64,000 bases of DNA from assembly GCA_018823285.1 (NCBI GenBank), contig JAHJIQ010000003.1, forward strand, positions 1-64,000, written 5' to 3'. How positions within the stretch are numbered: position 1 is the first letter of the stretch; every line of letters begins with the position of its first letter. Positions 47,019 through 55,043 of this stretch are shown piece by piece. Under the pieces are notes generated by a model that had not been told where the DNA came from, did no database searches, and saw only the letters and a list, made by a program, of their open reading frames with translations. Both the position numbers and the translations under genes were made by a program. Source of the DNA: Pseudomonadota bacterium. Lineage in GTDB: Bacteria; Desulfobacterota; Desulfobulbia; Desulfobulbales; JAGXFP01.

Positions 47019-47762
47019 CCCTTGTTCGCTGTATTTCCAGTGCCAGGGTTCCCAGGCGAACCCTTTCCTGGAAATCCGGGGATAACTCTGCCTGAACGAA
47101 AATCTTCCGCCGTTTTTCAGCAGCCATTTTTCCGCCGCCGTTTTAGAAAATGTCCAGTTACTGGGGGTGAGGTCCAAAGTTGTCCCGAGTATATGTTCGG
47201 AATATCCGGGCGGAGCAACCCAGCGTGAAATATCGTGAAAAGTCTGCCCTTCAACCAGTTTCTTTTTATAGATCTGTTCCTGGTAGGAAAAACTCCGGTA
47301 CCCTGAATCAACTTTCAGAATAACCCCGTCCTGTAAAGCCGCTTCCGCCATCTTGACAAAGGCATCCCTGGTTTCACGGGTCACATAGATCTCTCGCTCC
47401 TCTTCACCATACTTCCTGGGCAACATTACAAGTTCAAGATTCCGGGGGTTCTGTTCAACAACGATCCGGTGCCCCAGCCAGGGCTCGCCAACTTCATAGC
47501 GATCCGAACCGATGACCACATACTCTTTGGGAAAATCCGGAGAACGGTTTTTGCTCCTGCCGTCAAGAACCCGTGTTTTATGCTCTCCGGCGCTGATTAT
47601 CAGGTCCCCCTTGCCATGTTCACCCGTGGCAAGATCAGTTGCCTTCTCATAGCAACCGGCAAGCAGGCTCGCCGCCATGATCACCGGGATAACAGCCTTG
47701 GCAGCAAAATGCCTCCGACCCCGAATCGCCCGGAAGAGATTCTGAAAAAGATTCCCCGTCAT
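47016..47762 (-). CDS. VanY-type D-alanyl-D-alanine carboxypeptidase (M15)
   Basis: A ~248-residue exported lipoprotein-like protein: hydrophobic N-terminus with lipobox ASLLAGC, a linker, and a C-terminal M15/VanY domain (about 115-248). The zinc site is visible as SEHILGTTLDL (His-x6-Asp) and EPWHWKY (second His). Such enzymes trim the terminal D-Ala from peptidoglycan stem peptides. ATG 47762 is preferred over the upstream TTG (47786). The stop codon is contributed by the adjoining family A repeat, so the ancestral C-terminus may have been a few residues different. Confidence 0.86.
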   Translation of the reverse strand: MTGNLFQNLFRAIRGRRHFAAKAVIPVIMAASLLAGCYEKATDLATGEHGKGDLIISAGEHKTRVLDGRSKNRSPDFPKEYVVIGSDRYEVGEPWLGHRIVVEQNPRNLELVMLPRKYGEEEREIYVTRETRDAFVKMAEAALQDGVILKVDSGYRSFSYQEQIYKKKLVEGQTFHDISRWVAPPGYSEHILGTTLDLTPSNWTFSKTAAEKWLLKNGGRFSFRQSYPRISRKGFAWEPWHWKYSEQG

Positions 47763-48017
47763 ATGAATATTCTGTTCCACCTGCAATGAATTGATCCGCC
47801 AAGGAAAGCAAACAATATGGGACTTTGTGCCGTTGGGTATCAGAAGTCAGCAGTAAACACCCGGAAGCGAAAGTATTCACATCCTGACGCAGGTGATTTC
47901 ATTTCTACTTTTCACTCCCGGCATCCTGAGACAAAGAACGCAAGCCGCAACTGTTAATAAATATAAATTAATTTGCTTTTTGATACGACAAGTTATTAGT
48001 CTCAGCTCATAACCATT

Positions 48018-49016
48018 ATGAAAGAGACGCAAACAAAGATATTCAGCAACCTGAATCCCGACACCATCCTTGATCTCGCTGAGGAATCCCTCGGGGTCAA
48101 ATGCAGCGGCATCTGCCGTCCCCTGAACAGTTATATCAATCGGGTATACGAACTTGAAACCCGTGACCGAAAAGGGTTGATCATCAAGTTTTACCGACCT
48201 GACCGCTGGTCTGAACAGGCCCTGCTGGACGAACATGAATTCATGCGGGAACTCATCGACCATGACATACCGGTCATCCCTCCTCTGGTCTTGCGACACG
48301 GGAACACCCTCGGCAGCTTCTCCGGGGTGAATTTTTCGATATTCGAGCGTAAAGGCGGCAGACTGGTAGATGAATACAATGAGGAGCAATGGCTTGAACT
48401 CGGCCGTTTAATGGCAAGAACCCATCTGGTGGGAGAAATCCATGCTTCAAGGGAAAGGATCACGCTCCACCCGGAAAGTTCGACCAGAGCGCATTTGACT
48501 TTTCTGACAAAAGGAAATTTCATCCCCGCCGAATCCCTTGCTCTTTTTACCGACACCGCCAATGAACTGATTCGTGAAATAGCACCCTTGTTCAAACATG
48601 TAAAATCAATCAGAATCCATGGTGACTGCCATTCCGCAAACATTATCCAGCGGCCCGGGGAATCATTCTTCCTGATCGACTTTGACGACATGGCCCTCGG
48701 CCCGACGGTGCAGGACCTGTGGATGCTGCTGCCCGATCACCCGAACCATTGTCTGTATGAAATTGATCTCTTTCTGGAAGGATACGAGACGTTCCGGCCA
48801 TTTGACCGCCGGGAACTGCAACTGATCGAGCCCCTGCGGGCCATGCGTTACATCCACTTCATCGCCTGGTGCGCGCACCAGGCTGAAGACGGCGCCGGCC
48901 CGCCAACCCATGACTGGGGCACCCAATCCTACTGGAAAAAAGAAATCCGGGACCTTCAGGACCAGCTGAAGCTGATCAGAGAAGGCCCGGATCATCAGTA
49001 TTCTGACCAGGAATAA
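48018..49016 (+). CDS. srkA: Stress response kinase SrkA (YihE/RdoA family)
   Basis: A 332-residue kinase-fold protein close to E. coli SrkA: NSYINRVYELETRDRKGLIIKFYRP (nucleotide-binding Lys), catalytic loop IHGDCHSANII and metal loop LIDFDDMALGP. In E. coli SrkA phosphorylates Ser/Thr and counters MazEF-type programmed death. It stands alone, converging on the lipoprotein pair. The three toxin-antitoxin modules in this window make a similar protective role possible, but that is inference. Confidence 0.92.
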   Translation: MKETQTKIFSNLNPDTILDLAEESLGVKCSGICRPLNSYINRVYELETRDRKGLIIKFYRPDRWSEQALLDEHEFMRELIDHDIPVIPPLVLRHGNTLGSFSGVNFSIFERKGGRLVDEYNEEQWLELGRLMARTHLVGEIHASRERITLHPESSTRAHLTFLTKGNFIPAESLALFTDTANELIREIAPLFKHVKSIRIHGDCHSANIIQRPGESFFLIDFDDMALGPTVQDLWMLLPDHPNHCLYEIDLFLEGYETFRPFDRRELQLIEPLRAMRYIHFIAWCAHQAEDGAGPPTHDWGTQSYWKKEIRDLQDQLKLIREGPDHQYSDQE

Positions 49017-49022
49017 CGAAGA

Positions 49023-49592
49023 TTACCCTGCAGTCGTGCCAAGCAGTTCACCGACCACCGTCTTCACGCAGTCCTTAAAATGGTCTTTCACCACAATTTC
49101 GACGACGGTCTTCTGCTTGCTTGCCGGATCAAAAAACTCCAGGCGGTATCCGACCTGCATGATGATCCCCCTGGTTGGCGCCACAATGGTCTCCCGCTCA
49201 AGAATGGTCCCGGTCATGATCAGGTCCGGTGCAAAAGAAATCCCCAGCTCACTCTGCATCCTGGAACCACCCATCGCCCTGACGGCGGAAGCTGTCGCTT
49301 CAAGGTCCCCATATCTGCCCCCCATGTAGATGTCGGCTCTGAGAGGAGGGTTATTGTTCAGTTCCTGAGCGAAGGCCGCCGCCTCATCTCCCCTGGCGAT
49401 ATAATATGCGCCGGGCGCTTTGGCGAAAGGACCTACCACAAGAATCTTTCTTTCCTGTTTCAGGATGCCGAGATCACCTTCAACAACCCTGAAACTCTTC
49501 ACCCCCTCGGAAAGTCTCATCATCTGGCCGATGATGGGACCGCAGGACACAACAAGAAACAGCAGGGGCAAGGTTATCAATAATTTTTTCAT
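49023..49592 (-). CDS. Lipoprotein, LpoB/CsgG-fold-like
   Basis: A 189-residue lipoprotein (signal MKKLLITLPLLFLVVSC, lipobox VVSC). Two segments, RKILVVGPFAKAPGAYYIARGDEAAAFA and PDLIMTGTILERE followed by GYRLEFFDPASKQ, resemble the alpha/beta layout of CsgG/LpoB/TolB-N proteins, so it may be another OM assembly factor. The start overlaps the stop of the preceding di-haem lipoprotein gene (ATGA), which also decides this start. No specific function can be named. Confidence 0.75.
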   Translation of the reverse strand: MKKLLITLPLLFLVVSCGPIIGQMMRLSEGVKSFRVVEGDLGILKQERKILVVGPFAKAPGAYYIARGDEAAAFAQELNNNPPLRADIYMGGRYGDLEATASAVRAMGGSRMQSELGISFAPDLIMTGTILERETIVAPTRGIIMQVGYRLEFFDPASKQKTVVEIVVKDHFKDCVKTVVGELLGTTAG

Positions 49593-49816
49593 GGCTGGTC
49601 TCCTCTCAATAATCTGTGACATCGCAGACAGTCTCCCCGGCCCGGATCGTGTGGCATGTTTTCACGATGACAGACGAGACAATCCTCGATTGTTTTGGCT
49701 TCAATATGATCCCTGGTTGCTCCACGATGCGGTGAAAAAAGCGGGCGCCGCACCGCACAGGCAGAGAGAATCAACAGGACGAACAAAAGGGTAACCCCAA
49801 ACATTTTTCTATTCAT
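49589..49816 (-). CDS. Small di-haem c-type cytochrome lipoprotein
   Basis: A 75-residue lipoprotein (hydrophobic signal, lipobox LSAC) with two haem-binding motifs, CLVCH and CLRCH, and one additional His (HIEAKT...) plus HDPGRGDCLRCH. This suggests a very short di-haem cytochrome tethered to the outer membrane, possibly an electron-transfer tail for a partner complex. It is coupled by a 4-nt overlap to the lipoprotein gene downstream. The segment is small, but two CxxCH motifs behind a lipoprotein signal are unlikely by chance. Confidence 0.75.
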   Translation of the reverse strand: MNRKMFGVTLLFVLLILSACAVRRPLFSPHRGATRDHIEAKTIEDCLVCHRENMPHDPGRGDCLRCHRLLRGDQP

Positions 49817-50115
49817 GGCGATCTCCGTGAAAACCTTCTGAAACTTTCACCGTCGGAATACCTACGGCCAGATCATTACTTCATCATGGAATTCTAGATC
49901 CCCACTCCTTCCAAAGTCAAGGTGAAAATAATTACTATTTACTAATATTCATTTATCCATAGGCCTGACAAAAACTCTTGACAAAACACCGGTAGAAATA
50001 AGAGAATCGACATGCTCCGTTTATTGAGTATAATAAACGGCAACCGGGTACCGGTATAAACTATTTGAATCAATCTGTTCATCTGACAAAAATATCATTC
50101 AGGAGGTATTAAAAA
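49817..50115. promoter_or_regulatory. Divergent leader with promoter and palindrome for the DUF2914 gene
   Basis: In this 300-bp AT-rich gap, TCGACA (50007-50012) and TATAAT (50029-50034) are 16 bp apart. The -10 box lies inside the perfect dyad CCGTTTAT (50017-50024)/ATAAACGG (50033-50040), an operator-like arrangement 76 bp before the DUF2914 start. AGGAGGT lies directly before the gene. Confidence 0.45.
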
Positions 50116-50523
50116 ATGAGTCCGAGAAAAGCTTTTCAGGTATTGATGTTGCTTTCACTTTCCCTTCTGGTCGCAACCACAGCCTTTGCCCAGGATGAAG
50201 CCAGTATGTCGATCAGCCGTCTGGTCACCTGCACCGGAATCGCTGACCGGGAACCTGTCGGTGCGGCCGAATCTTTCAGTGTCGACACCGGAACGGTGTA
50301 TGCCTTCATGGAAGCCAACGATATCAGTGCCGATGTTGAGCTGAGCTTCGTCTGGCTGCACGAAGGTGACGAAACCGCCAGAATCACCCTGCCGATCAGA
50401 CAGGGTGGGCGATGGAGAACGTATTCCAGCAAAAAACTTGGTGGCCGGACCGGAGCATGGCGGGTGGAAATCCAGGATCCGTCAGGAGCCGTTCTTTCCT
50501 CTGTAGGTTTTACTGTAAATTAA
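50116..50523 (+). CDS. DUF2914 exported protein
   Basis: A 135-residue protein: signal peptide 1-25 (ATTAFAQ), then a beta-sandwich domain of the DUF2914 family (WLHEGDETARITLPI, WRTYSSKKLGGRTGAWRVEI), a periplasmic domain of unknown function. AGGAGG at good spacing shows strong translation. The stop TAA is the beginning of a family A repeat. It converges on yceH with a perfect hairpin between. Confidence 0.85.
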   Translation: MSPRKAFQVLMLLSLSLLVATTAFAQDEASMSISRLVTCTGIADREPVGAAESFSVDTGTVYAFMEANDISADVELSFVWLHEGDETARITLPIRQGGRWRTYSSKKLGGRTGAWRVEIQDPSGAVLSSVGFTVN

Positions 50524-50577
50524 AGCCGAGTTGAGCAGCTTGTCTGCTCGTACGAGACTTATACCCGAAGGGTGAAA
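50520..50577. repeat. Palindromic repeat family A at the DUF2914 stop
   Basis: One copy, direct orientation, beginning TAAAGCCGAGTTGAGCAGC so that its TAA is the DUF2914 stop codon (50521-50523). It mirrors the position of the copy at the end of the vanY-like gene. Confidence 0.88.
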
Positions 50578-50590
50578 GTTCAGGAAAATC

Positions 50591-50626
50591 ATCAGACCGG
50601 TCGGTGTTCTGTCCGACCGGTCTGAT
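50591..50626. terminator. Perfect 14-bp hairpin, probable bidirectional terminator
   Basis: ATCAGACCGGTCGG (50591-50604) and CCGACCGGTCTGAT (50613-50626) form a perfect stem with an 8-nt loop between the convergent DUF2914 and yceH genes. No T tract follows, but the location and strength suit a transcription barrier. Confidence 0.6.
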
Positions 50627-50668
50627 GCTGTTCTTCCCATAAAGAGAAGCGCCTTGAAAAGAGTCGTC

Positions 50669-51322
50669 TCATTCAAACTGGGCCTTGAAATCGGAAAAAG
50701 CCCCGGCTAACCTGGCCATCTCATCCTTCAATTCCTCCACTTCCTCTTCAAGCTTTTTTATCCGCTCATTTTCCGCCCTGACCTGGATCGTTGCCTGCTC
50801 GGGAGCTGCTGCGGATTCAAATGCTTCCAGATCCGGATCCCCCGCCAGAAGATGGCAGAATCGCGCCTCCTTACGCCCCGGCTGCCGTGGAAGTTTCACA
50901 ACCATCCCCAGATCTGCGAGGGCATCGAGCGTTTCGTTTACCTCCTCCAGAGTTTCAAATTTGTGCATGCGCTCAGACCGGCCCCGGAGTTCACCGGAGG
51001 TCTGAGGCCCTCGCAGCAACAGTAAACAGATGATTGCCGCCTCACGGGCGACCAGGTTTTTGGACTTGACCAGCAGCTCCTCATATTTCGGGACTCTGCT
51101 CGCATCACTCTGGACCACCAGACGTTTTTCCTTGAGTTCGTCCAGCCCTCTCACCACCACACTCTCATCGAGGGAAAGCACCGGGTTGCGATTGGACTTC
51201 TGGTTGCAGGCGTTGGCAAGACCATTCAGGGACAGCGGATAGTATTCCGGCGTGGTCATGGATTTTTCCATCAGGGCGCCCAGCACCCGGCATTCGACAT
51301 CGTTCAGTTCAAAAGCGGTCAT
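50669..51322 (-). CDS. yceH: YceH-family (DUF480) protein
   Basis: A 217-residue DUF480 protein with two winged-helix units: NDVECRVLGALMEKSMTTPEYYPLSLNGLANACNQKS (about residues 7-43) and LLRGPQTSGELRGRSERMHKF (about 102-122). A C-terminal coiled coil (RAENERIKKLEEEVEELKDEMARLA) follows. YceH is a conserved, probably DNA-binding protein without an established role. It is monocistronic. The IS3 remnant lies just upstream, close to its promoter. Confidence 0.9.
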   Translation of the reverse strand: MTAFELNDVECRVLGALMEKSMTTPEYYPLSLNGLANACNQKSNRNPVLSLDESVVVRGLDELKEKRLVVQSDASRVPKYEELLVKSKNLVAREAAIICLLLLRGPQTSGELRGRSERMHKFETLEEVNETLDALADLGMVVKLPRQPGRKEARFCHLLAGDPDLEAFESAAAPEQATIQVRAENERIKKLEEEVEELKDEMARLAGAFSDFKAQFE

Positions 51323-51363
51323 ATGGTAATCCTCACATTTTTAATGGGCGTCAAAAGTAGCTC

Positions 51364-51833
51364 CTAAGCTGCCTGAGCCATTTTTTGGCTGGGAGTTATC
51401 CCCTCTATTGCCAAATTTGGCCATTCATTGTTATAGGTTCAAAGCCACCGTGTCGCATACTCTTGCACTTCCTCGATTGAGTCAAGAAGTATTGAGCCAG
51501 ACAATCATAGCGGACAGTAAGGTTGTAGAGTTCAACATATACGTTTTGCTGCGGTTTACAGGGATGAATATGTCCAAGGCGAATTTCCCGTTTAGCAGCC
51601 CATTCAATTATCATGCTGCTGATGTATTCAGGGCCATTGTCACAACGGATTGTCTTAAGCTTGCCACGCCACTCTCTGATCTGCTCTAAAGCACGGATCA
51701 CGCGCTCGTACGGCAAGGAAAAATCAATCTCAATACACAAGCCCTCTAGGTTGAAGTCGTTAATAACATTGAAATAACGAAAACTCGATCCCCCCGAGAG
51801 CTGATTTTCCATCTGAATTCGCGAACCATTCAA
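51364..51833 (-). pseudogene. IS3-family transposase (OrfB) remnant
   Basis: The minus strand encodes the middle and end of an IS3-type DDE transposase: [53 protein letters not shown]. After ~110 codons the frame is shifted; the other frame continues with [15 protein letters not shown], a TGA in place of Trp, then TYNNEWPN and GITPSQKMAQAA to TAG at 51364. The start of OrfB and all of OrfA are missing. It is a dead fragment. Confidence 0.85.
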
Positions 51834-51841
51834 AAAAAACT

Positions 51842-52340
51842 TTGCGGCTGTTTTTCAAAACAGCCGAAATAATTGGAACTGGTTCGTTACCGACATTATA
51901 TCCCCTTATTACAGAAACAGGTAAAGGAATACCCTCCGGTGTTTGCTTTCAATCGCGAAACCTGTGGTTTCCCCGTACAGGACAAGGGTTTTTCAGGTAT
52001 TGCCTGAGACCCGCCGCTGAAGTAACAGTGAACTGGTATCCTCTGTTTGTTCCCCCATCCGGAGGATACTGAATGGTCGACCGTCTCCAACCCTGGCAGA
52101 CGGATGCCTGTCCGGGTGCTCTCAAACCTTTGCGAACGCCAGTCTCGCAAATGGTTTGAGAGCACACTTTTACCGGCGTTCATTTGATCTTAAGCGGCCG
52201 GCACAGATTAATTATACAACAGGAATTCACAGTAGTATTGCGTCCGCGGCGCTTCCTGTGCTAATATGAGGCCTGAAATTATCCAGGGGAAAGAAATGTC
52301 CGCGCAGTGGGGACTGTGCGCCTGTTGACCATTTCTTTTT
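51842..52340. other. Hairpin-rich element of unknown type
   Basis: About 500 bp with no convincing gene between the IS3 remnant and a PilZ gene. Consecutive dyads: CGGCTGTTTT/AAAACAGCCG (51845-51866), GAAACC/GGTTTC (51957-51971), TCAGG/CCTGA (51993-52007), GTATCCTC/GAGGATAC (52036-52069), CCGTCT/AGACGG (52081-52103), a 20-bp stem GTGCTCTCAAACC + TTTGCGA with 9-nt loop and one bulge (52116-52165), and AAGAAATG/CATTTCTT enclosing CGCGCAGT/ACTGTGCG (52291-52337). It could be a structured RNA or a hairpin-ended mobile DNA. Small frames on both strands show no homology I recognise. Confidence 0.5.
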
Positions 52341-52483
52341 AGAATAATTTCATTTTCTTGATCATGGCCTTGCATCAGCTTACAAAATGACCGGAGATTC
52401 TCGTTCGGTCAAAGTGCTATTGTTTTATGCTTTCTATGCTGCGGCAAGGGTATTCACAAATTCTTTTTGGGGGCAAAAAGAAC

Positions 52484-53278
52484 ATGCAGAACCAAGGCTT
52501 CAGCACCTTTGAAAAAAAGGTGTCGGGGGACCCGATCTATGACCAGGATCTGGTCAGATCTCCATGGTCCATCGACATCAGGGATTTTAACAGAATTGAC
52601 AATCAGAAGATCATCGACAAGACGATAAACGTCATCAAGAATGAACACACTCTGCTGGTCCTCACCTCGGAGGCCGGACATCGATACGGCAACACGATCC
52701 TGATCAGACGCGACCTGGAAACACTCTCCATCGACAAACCTCTCGACTTCGACGAAACTTCAATCAATTCCTTCAGGGTTTACTTTCAGGACATCTTCAA
52801 TGTCTGGAATTTTTTTGAGACCCGAATCATCAGTGACTGCCCGTACTCCCTTTGTGCAACCTACCCGGAGAACATCTACCGGCTGCAGCGCCGCAAATAC
52901 AATCGGATCATCACCCCGACCGGTACCAGGGCTATTTTCTGGCAAGAAAATCAGTTCCACAGCAGCGGCCTGGTCATGGACATCAGCGCCGCCGGAATGC
53001 TGATCTGCACATGCAACAATGAGTCCCAGCTCATGGATGAATCAAGTATCAGCGAAATCGCCATCGCCCTGCCCCGCCACCCTTCAACTAAAAATCTTAA
53101 TGAAGACGGCCACCTTGTCCTGCCGATCATCCACAAAGGAAGAATTGTCAGGTCCTTCAAGGATGCAGAAACAGAGTGGATGTATCATGGCGTCTCATTC
53201 GAAGACAACACTGATGTCCGGGAAAAGCTGAGAGAATTCATCTCTATGCAACAACAGGATAATGACAGGCAAAGATAG
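52484..53278 (+). CDS. YcgR-like PilZ-domain c-di-GMP receptor (1)
   Basis: A 264-residue protein with an N-terminal YcgR-like beta domain (about 1-125) and a C-terminal PilZ domain (about 126-255). Both binding motifs are present: RRKYNR (RxxxR) and MDISAAGM (DxSxxG). It should bind c-di-GMP and act on motility, pili or surface structures. ATG 52484 aligns with the N-terminus of the paralogue downstream and is preferred to ATG 52427. The paralogue begins 157 bp beyond its stop, after a terminator hairpin. Confidence 0.88.
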   Translation: MQNQGFSTFEKKVSGDPIYDQDLVRSPWSIDIRDFNRIDNQKIIDKTINVIKNEHTLLVLTSEAGHRYGNTILIRRDLETLSIDKPLDFDETSINSFRVYFQDIFNVWNFFETRIISDCPYSLCATYPENIYRLQRRKYNRIITPTGTRAIFWQENQFHSSGLVMDISAAGMLICTCNNESQLMDESSISEIAIALPRHPSTKNLNEDGHLVLPIIHKGRIVRSFKDAETEWMYHGVSFEDNTDVREKLREFISMQQQDNDRQR

Positions 53279-53303
53279 AAATCCCCTCCCGATCACCCGA
53301 CTG

Positions 53304-53347
53304 AAAAGCCGAGAGAGTGGCGACAGCCATTCCCGCGGCTTTTTTTG
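53304..53347 (+). terminator. Rho-independent terminator after PilZ gene 1
   Basis: AAAAGCCG (53304-53311) pairs with CGGCTTTT (53336-53344 region) around an inner GTGGC/GCCAT hairpin and is followed by a T run. It separates the two PilZ genes into different transcripts. Confidence 0.8.
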
Positions 53348-53435
53348 TTTTGTGATTGACTCCTCCCTGCCGATTATGGAGAATACGTTATGGGCGTTCT
53401 GTAATTCATGACGTCTCACACCATTCGGAGCCTCT

Positions 53436-54179
53436 ATGATCAGTGCAGAAACAACCCGCCCCTGGCGGATCAGCCCCGAAAAATTTACCTCGGCGGATCA
53501 TCCCGCGACCATTGAAAGAACTCTGCACTCAATCAGTAATGATCGTCTCTTCATGACGATGGTTTCGGGTTTGTACCGATCAGGAGAAACGGTTTTAACC
53601 GGTCGCGATGCAAAAAATCTCCTGATCGGCAAACCCCTTGACTGGGAGGAAACAATTTCCTCGGCCAAAGTATACTTCCGCGACAGTTGCAAAGTATGGA
53701 ATTTCTTCAGGACCAGCGTCATCTGCACCACCCACGATACCATCTACACCTCCCTCCCAGAAAAAATCCATCGTCTGCAAAGACGCCGCTATTTTCGGGT
53801 GGCGCCACCGGTTGGCTGCAAAGCCTCTTTCCGGCAGCAGGACATTCAGTTCAGCTCCACCATAGTCAGCGATATAAGCGGCGGCGGGATGCTGATCTCA
53901 ACAGACGCGGAAAGCCATTGTCCCGACGACCAGGTGAAACTCCGCGACATCACGATCCGGGTACCCACCGGAGAAAACGGCTCCGGCTCCTCCCGGCAGC
54001 TGCCCCTGATCAAGGAAGGAATGATCGTCAGATCTTTTACCGACGGGTTTACCAAACGAATATATTTCGGCATCTCATTCCGTGAAGAGCTTGAAGTGGT
54101 TGATGCGATCTCGAAATACGTGATCCATCGGGAACAACAGCTCCTCCGGGAAAGAGCCAAACCGCTCAGAAATAGCTGA
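53436..54179 (+). CDS. YcgR-like PilZ-domain c-di-GMP receptor (2)
   Basis: A 247-residue paralogue of the preceding PilZ protein, sharing the block VYFRDSCKVWNFFRTSVI / YRLQRRK-like segment. RRRYFRV (RxxxR) and SDISGGGM (DxSxxG) are intact. GGAG lies 5-6 nt before the ATG. Sequence divergence in the N-terminal half suggests different partners for the two copies. It is followed after ~145 bp by the TVP38 operon on the same strand. Confidence 0.88.
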   Translation: MISAETTRPWRISPEKFTSADHPATIERTLHSISNDRLFMTMVSGLYRSGETVLTGRDAKNLLIGKPLDWEETISSAKVYFRDSCKVWNFFRTSVICTTHDTIYTSLPEKIHRLQRRRYFRVAPPVGCKASFRQQDIQFSSTIVSDISGGGMLISTDAESHCPDDQVKLRDITIRVPTGENGSGSSRQLPLIKEGMIVRSFTDGFTKRIYFGISFREELEVVDAISKYVIHREQQLLRERAKPLRNS

Positions 54180-54323
54180 ACCACCCCTCCTTCAGGTCGA
54201 TTTATTTTCCCACCGGAATTCATGATGAGCACGCAAGCAATCTGCCTCCCTCTCCTGCTTGTCTTAAATTCTGATTTCTGCCATAATGCCCCATTGTCGT
54301 TGAGCCAAAACCCGGGACCGGAT

Positions 54324-55043
54324 ATGAACAAAAAGAACATCAACAGAATCGTGCTGGTCATCGCGGCAATTCTCGCCATCGTGATCTTCAGATCTCTCGG
54401 TCTGGACCAGTACCTGACCCTGGAATATCTTAAAGAATCGCAAGCCCGCTTCCAGGAGCTGTACCTGAACCACCAGATTCCGGTGATCGGCTCATACATG
54501 GGGATCTATATCCTGGTAACCGCCCTCTCTCTGCCCGGTGCCGCGGTGATGACCCTCGCCGGCGGGGGGCTTTTCGGTTTTGTTACCGGCGCCATTGTCG
54601 TCTCCTTCGCCAGCACCATCGGCGCGACCCTCGCCTGCATGGTCTCCCGCTATCTCCTCCAGGACTGGGTCCAGAACAGGTTTGCCGACAAACTCGCGGC
54701 GATGAACAGGGGCATTGAGAAAGAAGGGGCCTTCTACCTCTTCACCCTGCGGCTGATCCCGGTCTTCCCGTTCTTCGTGATCAATCTGGCGATGGGCATG
54801 ACCAGGATGCCGCTCACCACCTTCTTCTGGGTCTCCCAGATCGGCATGCTCCCCGGCACCCTTGTTTTTGTCAATGCCGGCAAGGAACTGGCAAAGATCG
54901 ATTCATTGTCCGGCGTCCTCTCCCCCGCTCTTCTCGGATCATTTATCATCCTCGGGCTCTTTCCGATCACGGTCAAAAAACTACTGGCCCTCTATCGCCG
55001 CAAATTCCGGCCGGCGACCGGAGAAGGAGAATTCAATGGCTGA
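54324..55043 (+). CDS. TVP38/TMEM64 (DedA-related) membrane protein
   Basis: A 239-residue inner-membrane protein with about six hydrophobic segments. The VTT-domain core is visible: LPGAAVMTLAGGGLFGFVTGAIVVSFASTIGAT-like region and the FYLFTLRLIPVFPFFVINLAMG motif. Relatives are implicated in lipid scrambling and membrane homeostasis. It commonly precedes a mercuric-reductase-like flavoprotein, as here, where the next gene starts 8 nt before this one's stop. ATG 54324 (MNKKNINRIVLVIAAI) is chosen over an upstream ATG whose extra 34 residues lack a recognisable signal. Confidence 0.85.
   Translation: MNKKNINRIVLVIAAILAIVIFRSLGLDQYLTLEYLKESQARFQELYLNHQIPVIGSYMGIYILVTALSLPGAAVMTLAGGGLFGFVTGAIVVSFASTIGATLACMVSRYLLQDWVQNRFADKLAAMNRGIEKEGAFYLFTLRLIPVFPFFVINLAMGMTRMPLTTFFWVSQIGMLPGTLVFVNAGKELAKIDSLSGVLSPALLGSFIILGLFPITVKKLLALYRRKFRPATGEGEFNG

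Noticed and set aside
51842..52183. Small frames on both strands in the hairpin-rich segment (76 and 95 codons)
   Set aside because: No family, no clear ribosome site, and the sequence is dominated by inverted repeats.
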